This document shows, piece after piece, positions 17,538 through 25,238 of a DNA stretch of 64,000 bases (the stretch's first letter is position 1; every line of letters starts with the position of its first letter). The translations under genes were made by a program, and so were the position numbers. The DNA is taken from contig NZ_LJHV01000008.1 of the NCBI RefSeq assembly GCF_001296025.1, forward strand, positions 434,001 through 498,000, in the 5' to 3' direction. The stretch is from Porphyrobacter sp. AAP60. Lineage in GTDB: Bacteria; Pseudomonadota; Alphaproteobacteria; Sphingomonadales; Sphingomonadaceae. The notes beneath the pieces were generated by a model. That model was not told the origin of the DNA. It saw only the letters and a program-made list of their open reading frames with translations, and searched no databases.

Positions 17538-18236
17538 ATGACCCTCAACACAGCAATCCCCACGCTTGAAGGCGACACGAAGTTCGGCGCCTATATTGCC
17601 CGCCCGCAAGGCACAGCGAAGGGCGCGATCATCGTGATCCAGGAGATTTTCGGGGTGAACCCCGGCATCCGCCAGAAGTGCGACAAGCTGGCCGCAGAAG
17701 GCTACCTCGCGCTCGCGCCCGATCTGTTCTGGCGCCTGCAGCCCGAAGTCACGCTCGATCCCGATGTCGAGAGCGAATTCAACACCGCGCTCGATCTGAT
17801 GGGCAAGTTCGATCAGGATGCCGGCATCCGCGATATCCAGGCCGCCATCAACTTCCTGCGCGAGACCGAAGGCAGCGCCAAGGTCGGCTGCGTGGGATAC
17901 TGCTTGGGCGGAAGGCTCGCTTACATGACCGCGGCGCGCACCAGCATCGATGCCAGCGTCGGTTATTACGGCGTCGGCATCGACGGGTTGCTGCACGAGA
18001 GGGAAGCGATCGCCCATCCGCTGTTGCTCCACATCCCGACCGAGGATGGCTTTGTTTCACGTGAAACACAGGCCGCCATGCACGAAGGCCTGGACGATCA
18101 TCCGCGCGTGACGCTGTTCGACTACGAAGGTCTGGATCACGGCTTTGCGACCGAACACGGCAAACGCCGCGATGAGGACGCCGCAAACCTTGCCGACAGC
18201 CGCACAGCGGCGTTCTTTGCCGAGCATATCGGTTGA
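17538..18236 (+). CDS. dienelactone hydrolase family protein
   Basis: A 232-residue alpha/beta hydrolase. The nucleophile elbow is GYCLGG (Cys near residue 120), with an Asp and a C-terminal His (LDHGF) completing the Cys-Asp-His triad of carboxymethylenebutenolidases. EIFGVNPGIR near residue 37 is a family signature. The physiological substrate is unknown because no ortho-cleavage genes are nearby. A perfect parS is embedded and read as VSRET at residues 173-177. The chosen ATG 17538 begins the conserved domain; the frame is open upstream to 17451. Confidence 0.88.
   Translation: MTLNTAIPTLEGDTKFGAYIARPQGTAKGAIIVIQEIFGVNPGIRQKCDKLAAEGYLALAPDLFWRLQPEVTLDPDVESEFNTALDLMGKFDQDAGIRDIQAAINFLRETEGSAKVGCVGYCLGGRLAYMTAARTSIDASVGYYGVGIDGLLHEREAIAHPLLLHIPTEDGFVSRETQAAMHEGLDDHPRVTLFDYEGLDHGFATEHGKRRDEDAANLADSRTAAFFAEHIG
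18053..18068. other. parS site 8 (within the dienelactone hydrolase gene)
   Basis: A perfect TGTTTCACGTGAAACA, the outermost of the cluster and the one nearest the candidate oriC (about 4.5 kb away). It is read as VSRET. Confidence 0.95.
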
Positions 18237-18823
18237 GCCTTCTCGCCCTCGCGCTGGCACTCAGCGCCCCTCCCGCCGCCGCGCAGGAGGGGCCACAGGC
18301 AGTGCTGGCCGAGGGCGAGCGCCTCGAAGTGGAAACCCGCGCCGATTTCGACGGCGATGGCTTGGCAGACCTCGCCTATGTAGCGGCCAGGGAAGAGACG
18401 CGCGAATTGCGGGTGGTGGTGGGCCAGACGGTCCAGACACTGACTCTCGCTCCCTTTCCGCTGGTGGACGCCACGCTGGCGTTCGAGGGCAAGGTACTCC
18501 TGTTTGATGAGCTGAACGGCGGCACTACCGCGGTTGCCTCCACCCGCCGCTTTCGCTGGGACGACAAGCTGGGCGCAATGCGGCTGATCGGCCTCGACGC
18601 GACATTCTACAGCCGCACATTTGCCCATGACGGCAAACAGGCCAGCTGGAACCTGCTGACCGGCGATTGGCATACCCACACCATGCGACTGCGGAACGAC
18701 GATAGCGGCATTGCCTATGACGAGGTCGACAAACGCCGCAGGAAAAAACGAAGCAAGCCCCTGCGGCTGGAAGATGCGCCCAGCGGGGATGATCTGCTCG
18801 GGTGGCCGGGCGGTGGACGATAA
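18233..18823 (+). CDS. exported hypothetical protein with an EF-hand-like Asp loop
   Basis: A 196-residue protein starting at a TTG that overlaps the upstream stop (TTGA), so the start is moderately certain. A hydrophobic signal (LLALALALSAPPAAAQ) suggests export. Near residue 42 the loop DFDGDGLAD resembles a calcium-binding dockerin/FG-GAP loop. The C-terminal 35 residues are strongly basic, then acidic. I recognise no named family. Coupling to the dienelactone hydrolase suggests shared transcription. Confidence 0.6.
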   Translation: MSLLALALALSAPPAAAQEGPQAVLAEGERLEVETRADFDGDGLADLAYVAAREETRELRVVVGQTVQTLTLAPFPLVDATLAFEGKVLLFDELNGGTTAVASTRRFRWDDKLGAMRLIGLDATFYSRTFAHDGKQASWNLLTGDWHTHTMRLRNDDSGIAYDEVDKRRRKKRSKPLRLEDAPSGDDLLGWPGGGR

Positions 18824-18836
18824 GGGAGAACAGGGA

Positions 18837-19238
18837 ATGACAACAGCACAGGCAGGCCTCGCCCGCTGGCACGATTACATGATGGGCGGGAGCGATCCGG
18901 CAGTGCTGTCAGCCCTGCTTGCCGATGATGCCGTGTTCCATTCACCGGTGGTGCACACGCCGCAAGCCGGCAAGGCGGTGGTGATGGCCTACCTCGTCGC
19001 CGCGTCGCACGTACTGGGCAATGATAGCTTTCACTACGTGCGCGAGCTGGTGGACGGGGACGAGATGATGCTCGAATTCGTCACCGAGCTGGACGGCGTG
19101 ACCATCAACGGGGTCGATATCATCCGCTTCAACGAAGGCGGAAAGATAAGCGATTTCAAGGTTATGGTGCGACCATTGAAAGCAATCAACAAGGTCTGGG
19201 AAATGATGGCATCCCAGCTTGCGGCGGCCAAAACCTAA
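18837..19238 (+). CDS. NTF2-like/SnoaL-fold protein
   Basis: A 133-residue protein with the cone-shaped NTF2-like fold. The N-terminal helix (ARWHDYMMGGS), the LLADDAVFHSPVV strand and the C-terminal IIRFNEGGKISDFKVMVRP strand are characteristic. These folds serve as small isomerases, hydrolases or binding modules; no catalytic residues can be assigned. I placed the start at the ATG at 18837, with AAGGGAG upstream; the open frame from 18711 overlaps the preceding gene. Its end overlaps the convergent BLUF gene. Confidence 0.8.
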   Translation: MTTAQAGLARWHDYMMGGSDPAVLSALLADDAVFHSPVVHTPQAGKAVVMAYLVAASHVLGNDSFHYVRELVDGDEMMLEFVTELDGVTINGVDIIRFNEGGKISDFKVMVRPLKAINKVWEMMASQLAAAKT

Positions 19239-19627
19239 TTCAGAACCGCGAAGTTCACGATCATCTTGCGCACATCGGGATCCAGATTGTCGGGCAGTTC
19301 CTGCTCCAGCATTTCGCGGCGACTGGCGATGCTTTCGGCGATCATCACCCGCTTCATCGCCCAATCCGGGCAGGCCCGCTGGTCGATCCCGCGCCGGTCA
19401 AGCACCGATACGCCGCTGTGACGCGGATCGGCGGTGATGGTGTCCATCAACGCCGCAACCTCGCTCTCCTCGCCCTCGAGCAGCTGGAGAAAATTGCGGC
19501 CATTGAACAGCAATAGCCCGGTGATCCCGCGAACCGGGTTATTCTGTGCGCTCGCCGAGAGGATAGCTTCCACTTCCTCGCGCGGCAGGGTCGGCGCGGT
19601 GCTGATATAGAGATACTGGCTGAGCAC
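19235..19627 (-). CDS. BLUF-domain blue-light photoreceptor
   Basis: A 130-residue single-domain BLUF protein that binds FAD and senses blue light. The key residues are Tyr7 (LYIST), Asn30 (NNPVRGITG) and Gln48 (FLQLLEG), matching PixD Tyr8/Asn32/Gln50 apart from a one-residue gap. There is no attached output domain, so it must act through a partner, as short BLUF proteins do. The start is a GTG at 19627. It lies 51 bp downstream of rho on the same strand and may be read from the rho transcript. Confidence 0.9.
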   Translation of the reverse strand: MLSQYLYISTAPTLPREEVEAILSASAQNNPVRGITGLLLFNGRNFLQLLEGEESEVAALMDTITADPRHSGVSVLDRRGIDQRACPDWAMKRVMIAESIASRREMLEQELPDNLDPDVRKMIVNFAVLN

Positions 19628-19678
19628 TATTCCCGTCCATCCGTCTGCGGCCCGACCCCTCGGCCCGTTGATTTCAAC

Positions 19679-20944
19679 CTACTGGTTCATTGTGGCGAAG
19701 AAATCTTCGTTGGTCTTGGAATCCTTCATCTTGTCGAGCAGGAATTCCATCGCATCTACGGTGCCCATCTGCATCAGGATGCGGCGCAGCACCCACATCT
19801 TCGACAGGTTGTCCTTCTGCACCAGCAATTCTTCCTTGCGGGTGCCGGACTTGCCGACATCGAGCGCGGGGAAAATGCGCTTGTCGGAAACCTTGCGATC
19901 AAGCACGATTTCCGAGTTACCGGTGCCCTTGAACTCTTCGAAGATCACTTCGTCCATGCGGCTGCCGGTATCGATCAGCGCGGTGGCGATGATCGAGAGG
20001 CTGCCGCCTTCCTCGATATTCCGCGCTGCACCGAAGAAGCGCTTGGGGCGCTGCAATGCGTTGGCATCAACACCGCCGGTCAGCACCTTGCCCGATGAAG
20101 GCACCACGGTGTTGTAAGCCCGGCCAAGGCGTGTGATCGAATCGAGCAGGATCACCACATCATGTTTGTGTTCGACCAGGCGCTTGGCCTTTTCGATCAC
20201 CATTTCAGCGACTTGCACGTGGCGATTGGCGGGTTCATCAAAGGTCGAGGAGATCACCTCGCCCTTCACAGAACGCTGCATGTCGGTGACTTCCTCGGGC
20301 CGTTCGTCGACCAGCAGGACGATCAGGAACACCTCGGGATGGTTGTCGGTGATTGCCTTGGCGATGTTCTGCAGCAGCACGGTTTTACCGGTGCGCGGCG
20401 GCGCGACGATCAGGGCGCGCTGGCCCTTGCCCTGCGGCGCGATGATATCGATCACCCGCGCGCTCTTGTCCTTCACCGTCGGATCGAGGGTATCGAGGCT
20501 TAGCTTCTGATCGGGATAAAGCGGGGTGAGGTTATCGAAATTGGTGCGCAGGCGGACCGCGTCGGGATCGTCGAAATTGACCTTGGCAAGCGTGGTCAGC
20601 GCGAAATAGCGTTCGCCTTCACGCGGGGCGCGGATCTCACCTTCAACCGTATCGCCGGTACGCAGGCCCCATCGGCGCACCTGGTTGGGCGAGATGTAGA
20701 TATCATCCGGCCCGGCAAGGTAGTTCGCCTCGGGCGAGCGCAGGAAGCCGAAGCCGTCCTGCAGCACCTCGATGGTGCCGATGCCCATGATCTTTTCTTC
20801 GTATTCCTCGTCCTCGGCCAGTTCGCGCAGGATGCTGAACAGCAGATCCTGGCGGCGCATGGTCGAAGCGCCTTCGACGCCCAGTTCTTCCGCCATCGCG
20901 ACCAGTTCGGCCGGGGTCTTTCGCTTGAGGTCTTTGAGATGCAT
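19679..20944 (-). CDS. rho: transcription termination factor Rho
   Basis: A 421-residue hexameric RNA helicase. The N-terminal helical and cold-shock RNA-binding domains cover about residues 1-125. The ATPase core has Walker A APPRTGKT near 180 and the Q- and R-loop region ending [17 protein letters not shown]. The length is normal and there is no insertion. It is preceded by a 196-bp gap containing two hairpins with related loops (see findings). The rho-hemJ-hemE order is conserved next to the alphaproteobacterial origin. Confidence 0.96.
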   Translation of the reverse strand: MHLKDLKRKTPAELVAMAEELGVEGASTMRRQDLLFSILRELAEDEEYEEKIMGIGTIEVLQDGFGFLRSPEANYLAGPDDIYISPNQVRRWGLRTGDTVEGEIRAPREGERYFALTTLAKVNFDDPDAVRLRTNFDNLTPLYPDQKLSLDTLDPTVKDKSARVIDIIAPQGKGQRALIVAPPRTGKTVLLQNIAKAITDNHPEVFLIVLLVDERPEEVTDMQRSVKGEVISSTFDEPANRHVQVAEMVIEKAKRLVEHKHDVVILLDSITRLGRAYNTVVPSSGKVLTGGVDANALQRPKRFFGAARNIEEGGSLSIIATALIDTGSRMDEVIFEEFKGTGNSEIVLDRKVSDKRIFPALDVGKSGTRKEELLVQKDNLSKMWVLRRILMQMGTVDAMEFLLDKMKDSKTNEDFFATMNQ

Positions 20945-21001
20945 TATGTATTTCCGAAAGTCAGGAGTGGCCGGATGGTCAGTACCGCCAGAAATGGCAG
21001 C

Positions 21002-21063
21002 GCCCCGTTATGGCGGGGCCGGGCTTGGAGAAAGCAGACCTGTGCGGAGCGTATGGCGCTCCG
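21002..21063 (-). promoter_or_regulatory. structured rho leader with two hairpins
   Basis: On the rho strand, a 7-bp stem CGGAGCG/CGCTCCG with loop CCATA (21063-21045) is followed by a 6-bp stem GCCCCG/CGGGGC with loop CCATAA (21019-21002). Both lie 58-119 nt upstream of the rho start. No T-tract follows either, so they are not simple terminators. Confidence 0.5.
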
Positions 21064-21140
21064 GTACCCGGATAGGTGATAGCGAAATAGGTGGGGTCGC
21101 CCGTCAGGTCAATCAGCGATTGCTGCAGGCCATCGCAAGG

Positions 21141-21584
21141 TCAGAACGGCTTCAGATAAACCAGCGCAACGATGACCACCAAAAGCAGCCCGGGCACCTC
21201 GCCGATCATCCGCAAGCGGGCCTCGGTCAGCGGACGCTCCCCGCGCGCCATCTTCTTCGTCTGCCCGACCAGCCAGCCATGATAGCCGGTCAGCACCAGC
21301 ACCAGCGCCAGCTTGGCGTGAAGCCAGCCAAAGGCGAAATGCCCTCCGGAAATGGCCATCGACAGGCCCAGCACCCAGACGATGATCATGCTGGGGGTGA
21401 GGATGATCTTGCGCAGCTTGCCCATCCGGGTCGCCCACTTGGCCTCCCCTTCGGAACCGGGCGCATGATCGAGCATGTAGATGCACTGGCGCGGCAGCAT
21501 GAACAGCCCCGCCAGCCAGAACACCATGAAGATCACGTGCCCCGATTTGAGGAACAGATAGATCGACAAAAGCGTGTCTTGCAC
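21141..21584 (-). CDS. hemJ: protoporphyrinogen IX oxidase HemJ
   Basis: A 147-residue membrane enzyme of the HemJ/UPF0093 family that converts protoporphyrinogen to protoporphyrin in haem synthesis. Four hydrophobic segments are visible. His16 in KSGHVIF and the lysine in GWLHAKLAL are the positions known to ligate haem in HemJ. The GTG start at 21584 lies 4 bp after the hemE stop with AAGGGG upstream, so hemE and hemJ form an operon in the same pathway. Confidence 0.9.
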   Translation of the reverse strand: MQDTLLSIYLFLKSGHVIFMVFWLAGLFMLPRQCIYMLDHAPGSEGEAKWATRMGKLRKIILTPSMIIVWVLGLSMAISGGHFAFGWLHAKLALVLVLTGYHGWLVGQTKKMARGERPLTEARLRMIGEVPGLLLVVIVALVYLKPF

Positions 21585-21588
21585 CCGA

Positions 21589-22605
21589 TTAACCCCTTAA
21601 AGCGCTGAGCAATTCCTCGACATGCGCGATCGGCGTGAACTGCCCGATCCCGTGGCCGAGGTTGAAGACATGCGGACGATCTTCAAACGCCGCGATGATG
21701 GTGCGCAGCCGCTCTGCCATGGCCGGGCCGCCGGCTTCCAGCAGCAGCGGATCGAAATTGCCCTGCACCGGCATTCCGGAAGGCAGGCTGGCATGGGCCC
21801 AGGCGGGATCAAGCGTTTCATCGAGGCCCACTGCATCCACGCCGGTTTCGCGGGCATAGGCCGGAAGCTTGGCGCCTGCGCCCTTGGGAAAACCGATGAT
21901 CGGGGTATCGGGGTGCGATTGCTTGAGCTGCGCGGTGATCGCGGCATTGGGGGCCACCACCCACTTTTCGAACTGGTCAGGCGCAAGGCTTCCCGCCCAG
22001 CTATCGAACAGCTGCACGGCTTCGGCCCCGGCATCGATCTGGCCGCGCAGATAGGTGACGGAAACTTCGATGATCGCGTCGATGATCGCCTGCATGTGGG
22101 CCGGATCCCGGTAAGCCAGCAACCGCGCCGGGCCTTGATCCTTCGACCCCTCGCCAGCGATCATGTAGGTCGCCACGGTCCACGGGCTGCCCGCAAAGCC
22201 GAGCATGGTCACATCCGGCCCGATCAGGGCGCGGGTGCGGCGCACGGTCTCGTACACCGGATCGAACCGTTCAAACGCGGGGGTGAACGAATCGAGCCCT
22301 GCCTCCAGCAGCGTTGGTGCCAGATGCGGGCCTTCACCGGCCGCAAAGGTCAGCCCCTGACCCATCGCATGCGGCACGATCAGGATATCGGAAAACAGGA
22401 TTGCCCCGTCAAAGCCGAACCGCCGGATCGGCTGCACAGTGATTTCGGCCGCCGCCTCGCTATCGTAAACCAGTTCGAGGAACCCGCCCTTTTCGGCCCG
22501 AAGTTCCCGATATTCAGGCAGATAGCGCCCCGCTTGGCGCATCAGCCAGACGGGGGCAACGTCCTGACGGACACCTTTAAGCGTATCGAGAAGCGGACCG
22601 GGCAT
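21589..22605 (-). CDS. hemE: uroporphyrinogen decarboxylase
   Basis: A 338-residue cytosolic enzyme converting uroporphyrinogen III to coproporphyrinogen III. The N-terminal signature PVWLMRQAGRYLPEY is at about residue 18-32, and the C-terminal FNLGHGIGQFTP is near 313. The start has an AAGGA Shine-Dalgarno. It points away from the 322-bp gap identified as candidate oriC, the arrangement known from Caulobacter, where the origin lies beside hemE. Confidence 0.96.
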   Translation of the reverse strand: MPGPLLDTLKGVRQDVAPVWLMRQAGRYLPEYRELRAEKGGFLELVYDSEAAAEITVQPIRRFGFDGAILFSDILIVPHAMGQGLTFAAGEGPHLAPTLLEAGLDSFTPAFERFDPVYETVRRTRALIGPDVTMLGFAGSPWTVATYMIAGEGSKDQGPARLLAYRDPAHMQAIIDAIIEVSVTYLRGQIDAGAEAVQLFDSWAGSLAPDQFEKWVVAPNAAITAQLKQSHPDTPIIGFPKGAGAKLPAYARETGVDAVGLDETLDPAWAHASLPSGMPVQGNFDPLLLEAGGPAMAERLRTIIAAFEDRPHVFNLGHGIGQFTPIAHVEELLSALRG

Positions 22606-22664
22606 AGGGTTCCTTTAAACAAAACAAATCAATTTATAAAAGGATTGATGGAGTCTGTTGGCCC

Positions 22665-22673
22665 TGTGGATAG
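22665..22673 (-). promoter_or_regulatory. DnaA-box-like site
   Basis: Reads CTATCCACA on the minus strand, one mismatch from the TTATCCACA consensus, next to the AT-rich stretch of the candidate oriC. Confidence 0.5.
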
Positions 22674-22765
22674 TGGGAATTACCGGCTCTTGTCCGATTA
22701 CCCCCAGCCCAGCCAGCCCCAAGCACCCCCCACCGAATCCGCACGGATTGGACGTCAAGCAGGCT

Positions 22766-22774
22766 TTATCCCCA
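22766..22774 (+). promoter_or_regulatory. DnaA-box-like site
   Basis: Reads TTATCCCCA, one mismatch from the DnaA-box consensus, in the middle of the candidate oriC. Confidence 0.45.
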
Positions 22775-22927
22775 CTCTTCCCAGCCTGTCGACAACACTT
22801 GTCCCGTGTGGGCAAGTACCCTTGGAAAAAGCCTGCCAGCGGGCACGAAATTTGCTCCACTGCTTGTTAGCCGTGCTCTCCCGTGGTTTATGCCGCGTTC
22901 TGTCCACAGGCACCCGCGACCGGCACC

Positions 22928-23773
22928 ATGAACCGACTCAACCTGCACCTTGTATCGGATTCGACCGGCGAAACGCTGGAAATGATCGCCAAGGCGGCGC
23001 TGGCGCAGTTCGATAATCCCGCAGTGAACCGCCATTTCTGGCCAATGGTGCGATCGCTCCAGCATCTTGACCGGATCGTCCCCGATCTCGCCGCCCATCC
23101 GGGGCTGGTGCTTTACACATTGGTGAACCCCGATACCCGCAAGCGGCTGGAGGAGCATTGCCGCCATCTCGGCCTGCCTGCGGTGCCGGTGCTCGATCAG
23201 GTGACCGCCGCGCTGGAATCGCAATTGGGGCAGGAAGCGCATGGCCGCCCGGGCCGCCAGCACATGATGGACGAAAGCTATTTCAAGCGCGTCGATGCGA
23301 TCCAGTACACCATCGCCCACGATGACGGGCTGGCGCATGAAGATTGGGAGGAGGCCGACATCCTGCTCGCCGGGGTATCGCGCTCGTCCAAGACGCCGAC
23401 CAGCATCTATCTCGCCAATCGCGGTTACAAGGTCGCCAATATCCCGCTGGTGGTGGAAAGCCCGCCGCCATCGGCGCTTTATCGCTTGCGCCATCCGCTG
23501 GTGGTGGGGTTGACCACTTCGCCCGAACGTCTCGTGCAGATCCGCCGCAACCGCTTGCTTTCGCTGAACGAAGCGACCGAGACGGCTTACGTCGATAATG
23601 ACCGGGTGAAGGCCGAACTGCAATTTGCCCGCCGCATGTTTGCCGATAATGGCTGGCCGGTGATCGATGTCACCCGCCGCTCGATCGAGGAAACTGCCGC
23701 GGCGATCATCCGCCTCGCGCAGGAGCGCGATCGCAAACCGGCGAGCGAAGGCGGGGTGGGCAAACCGATATGA
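22928..23773 (+). CDS. pyruvate phosphate dikinase/PEP synthase regulatory protein (DUF299, PpsR-like)
   Basis: A 281-residue bifunctional kinase-pyrophosphorylase family protein that switches PEP synthase or pyruvate phosphate dikinase on and off by threonine phosphorylation. The P-loop GVSRSSKTPTSIYLANRG lies near residue 150, and the N-terminal HLVSDSTGETLE is diagnostic. Which of the two targets it controls cannot be told here. I chose the ATG at 22928 because it begins the conserved domain; the frame is open to 22883. It overlaps maf by four bases and starts the oriC-side operon ppsR-like - maf - aroE - coaE. Confidence 0.9.
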   Translation: MNRLNLHLVSDSTGETLEMIAKAALAQFDNPAVNRHFWPMVRSLQHLDRIVPDLAAHPGLVLYTLVNPDTRKRLEEHCRHLGLPAVPVLDQVTAALESQLGQEAHGRPGRQHMMDESYFKRVDAIQYTIAHDDGLAHEDWEEADILLAGVSRSSKTPTSIYLANRGYKVANIPLVVESPPPSALYRLRHPLVVGLTTSPERLVQIRRNRLLSLNEATETAYVDNDRVKAELQFARRMFADNGWPVIDVTRRSIEETAAAIIRLAQERDRKPASEGGVGKPI

Positions 23774-24360
23774 ACAACCTGATTCTCGCCAGCAAATCCG
23801 CTTCGCGCCGGGCGATGCTCGATGCGGCAGGCGTTGCTTATGAAAGCATCCCTGCCGATATTGACGAACGCGCAGTGGAGGCGGGCCTCATAGGCGCCTC
23901 ACCCGCCGAAGTGGCCGAGGCGCTGGCTGTCGCCAAAGCCGCAGCGGTGGCGGCGTTGCACCCGCAAGCGCTTGTTCTGGGATCGGATTCGCTGGTGGTT
24001 GCCGAAGGCCGCCGCTTCGACAAGCCGCGTTCGCCCGAGGAAGCGGGCGAGCATCTGCGGTATTTCTCGGGCAAGGTGATGGAACTCCACTCCGCTGCAG
24101 CTCTGGTGCAGGACGACGGGTGTCTGTGGAGCCACACCAGTATCGCACGCCTGCATGTGCGCGAGCTGTCGGATGAATTTATCGCGCATTATCTGGCACT
24201 TGAGTGGCCCGAAATCAGCCACACCGTCGGCGCGTTCCGCATCGAGGGCCCGGGAGTGCAATTGTTCGAGCAGATCGAAGGCGACCAGTTCACGGTGCTA
24301 GGCATGCCGCTGCTGCCCTTGCTGGGCGCTTTGCGCGAGGAAGGGGTGCTGCAGGCATGA
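23770..24360 (+). CDS. maf: Maf-family nucleoside triphosphate pyrophosphatase
   Basis: A 196-residue house-cleaning enzyme that hydrolyses non-canonical or modified nucleoside triphosphates. The N-terminal LILASKSASRRAML carries the conserved Ser and Arg residues, and VLGSDSLVV holds the catalytic Asp region. Substrate preference (dTTP/UTP or m7GTP type) cannot be set by eye. It overlaps both neighbours (ATGA), showing tight translational coupling from the ppsR-like gene to coaE. Confidence 0.92.
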   Translation: MNNLILASKSASRRAMLDAAGVAYESIPADIDERAVEAGLIGASPAEVAEALAVAKAAAVAALHPQALVLGSDSLVVAEGRRFDKPRSPEEAGEHLRYFSGKVMELHSAAALVQDDGCLWSHTSIARLHVRELSDEFIAHYLALEWPEISHTVGAFRIEGPGVQLFEQIEGDQFTVLGMPLLPLLGALREEGVLQA

Positions 24361-25238
24361 CCCTTCTCCTTCGACAGGGCTCAGGACAGGCCTATGCTGA
24401 AGTCATCGGCGATCCGATCGCGCAGTCGAAGTCGCCGAAAATCCACAATTTCTGGCTCGGCAAGCTGGGGATCGAGGCTGAGTATCGCGCCTGCCATGTC
24501 CGGCCCGCAGAGCTGGCGGATTATCTGGCCGCTCGCCGCGCTGACCCCGATTGGCGCGGTTGCAATGTCACCATGCCGCACAAGCAGGCGGTGATGCCGC
24601 TGCTGGGCCGGATCGAGGCTCCGGCTGACACGATTGGTGCGGTCAACACCATTCTACCGGGGGTCAAGACGGGCCTAAGCGGCACCAACACCGACGCAAG
24701 CGGGTTCCTGGAGCCACTCGAAAGCGTGCTGGCGGAAACGCACTATTTCCGCATGGCCCGCATCATCGGCACGGGCGGCGCGGCGCGGGCGATCATCACC
24801 GCGCTGGCAGGCCATGGCTTCACGCTGGTGGTGGCCGGGCGCGATCCTGCCAAAGCGCGCGCGCTGCTGGATGAACTCGCGCCCAAGGGGGAGCATCACG
24901 CGATTCATCTGTCGCATTTTGCCGATCCCACCACCTTCGCCTTCGATGACCGTGAGGAATGCTGCGATCTGGTGATCAACGCATCATCATTGGGGATGCA
25001 GGGGCAGCCAGCCCTCGCTTTCGACTGGAGCCATGCCCCGCCGGGAAGCATCGCCTATGACATCGTCACCGCCCCGCTCGACACGGCGTTTCTGCAAGGT
25101 GCGCAAGACAGGGGCTTTCGCACCATCGACGGCCTCTCGATGCTGATCGGGCAGGCGGCAGCGGCTTTCGAGATGTTCTTCGGTCAGCGAGCCCCGCGCC
25201 AGCATGATGCCGAATTGCGGGCGATCCTGGCATCATGA
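24357..25238 (+). CDS. aroE: shikimate dehydrogenase with a repeat-derived N-terminal insertion
   Basis: A 293-residue NADPH enzyme that reduces 3-dehydroshikimate in aromatic amino-acid synthesis. The substrate-binding motif QSKSP, the catalytic lysine in NVTMPHK and the NADP loop GTGGAARAI are present. After Met-Thr, about ten residues (LLLRQGSGQA) precede the usual YAEVIGDPIAQSKSP start. They are encoded by a copy of the short interspersed repeat CCTTCGACAGGGCTCAGGAC (24368-24387). The ATG overlaps the maf stop, so this start is well supported despite the odd extension. Confidence 0.93.
   Translation: MTLLLRQGSGQAYAEVIGDPIAQSKSPKIHNFWLGKLGIEAEYRACHVRPAELADYLAARRADPDWRGCNVTMPHKQAVMPLLGRIEAPADTIGAVNTILPGVKTGLSGTNTDASGFLEPLESVLAETHYFRMARIIGTGGAARAIITALAGHGFTLVVAGRDPAKARALLDELAPKGEHHAIHLSHFADPTTFAFDDREECCDLVINASSLGMQGQPALAFDWSHAPPGSIAYDIVTAPLDTAFLQGAQDRGFRTIDGLSMLIGQAAAAFEMFFGQRAPRQHDAELRAILAS
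24368..24390 (+). repeat. short interspersed repeat copy inside aroE
   Basis: CCTTCGACAGG-GCTCAGGAC matches the repeat found at 51700-51724 except for one inserted G and the final bases. It lies in frame within the first codons of aroE. Confidence 0.75.

Larger units (their letters stand above)
22606..22927. other. candidate chromosomal replication origin (oriC)
   Basis: This is the only long gene-free gap in the window (322 bp). It lies between the divergent hemE and ppsR-like genes, the position of the Caulobacter origin. It has an AT-rich stretch beside hemE (about 22613-22650) suitable for unwinding and GC-rich DNA beyond. DnaA-box-like words are TGTGGATAG (22665-22673, one mismatch to TGTGGATAA), TTATCCCCA (22766-22774, one mismatch to TTATCCACA), and weaker TGTCGACAA (22787-22795), TGTGGGCAA (22807-22815) and CTGTCCACA (22900-22908). 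I see no open reading frame with family support in it. Confidence 0.7.

Noticed and set aside
22883-22927. An upstream start for the ppsR-like gene inside the candidate oriC.
   Set aside because: The 15 extra residues have no family support and the conserved domain begins at 22928.
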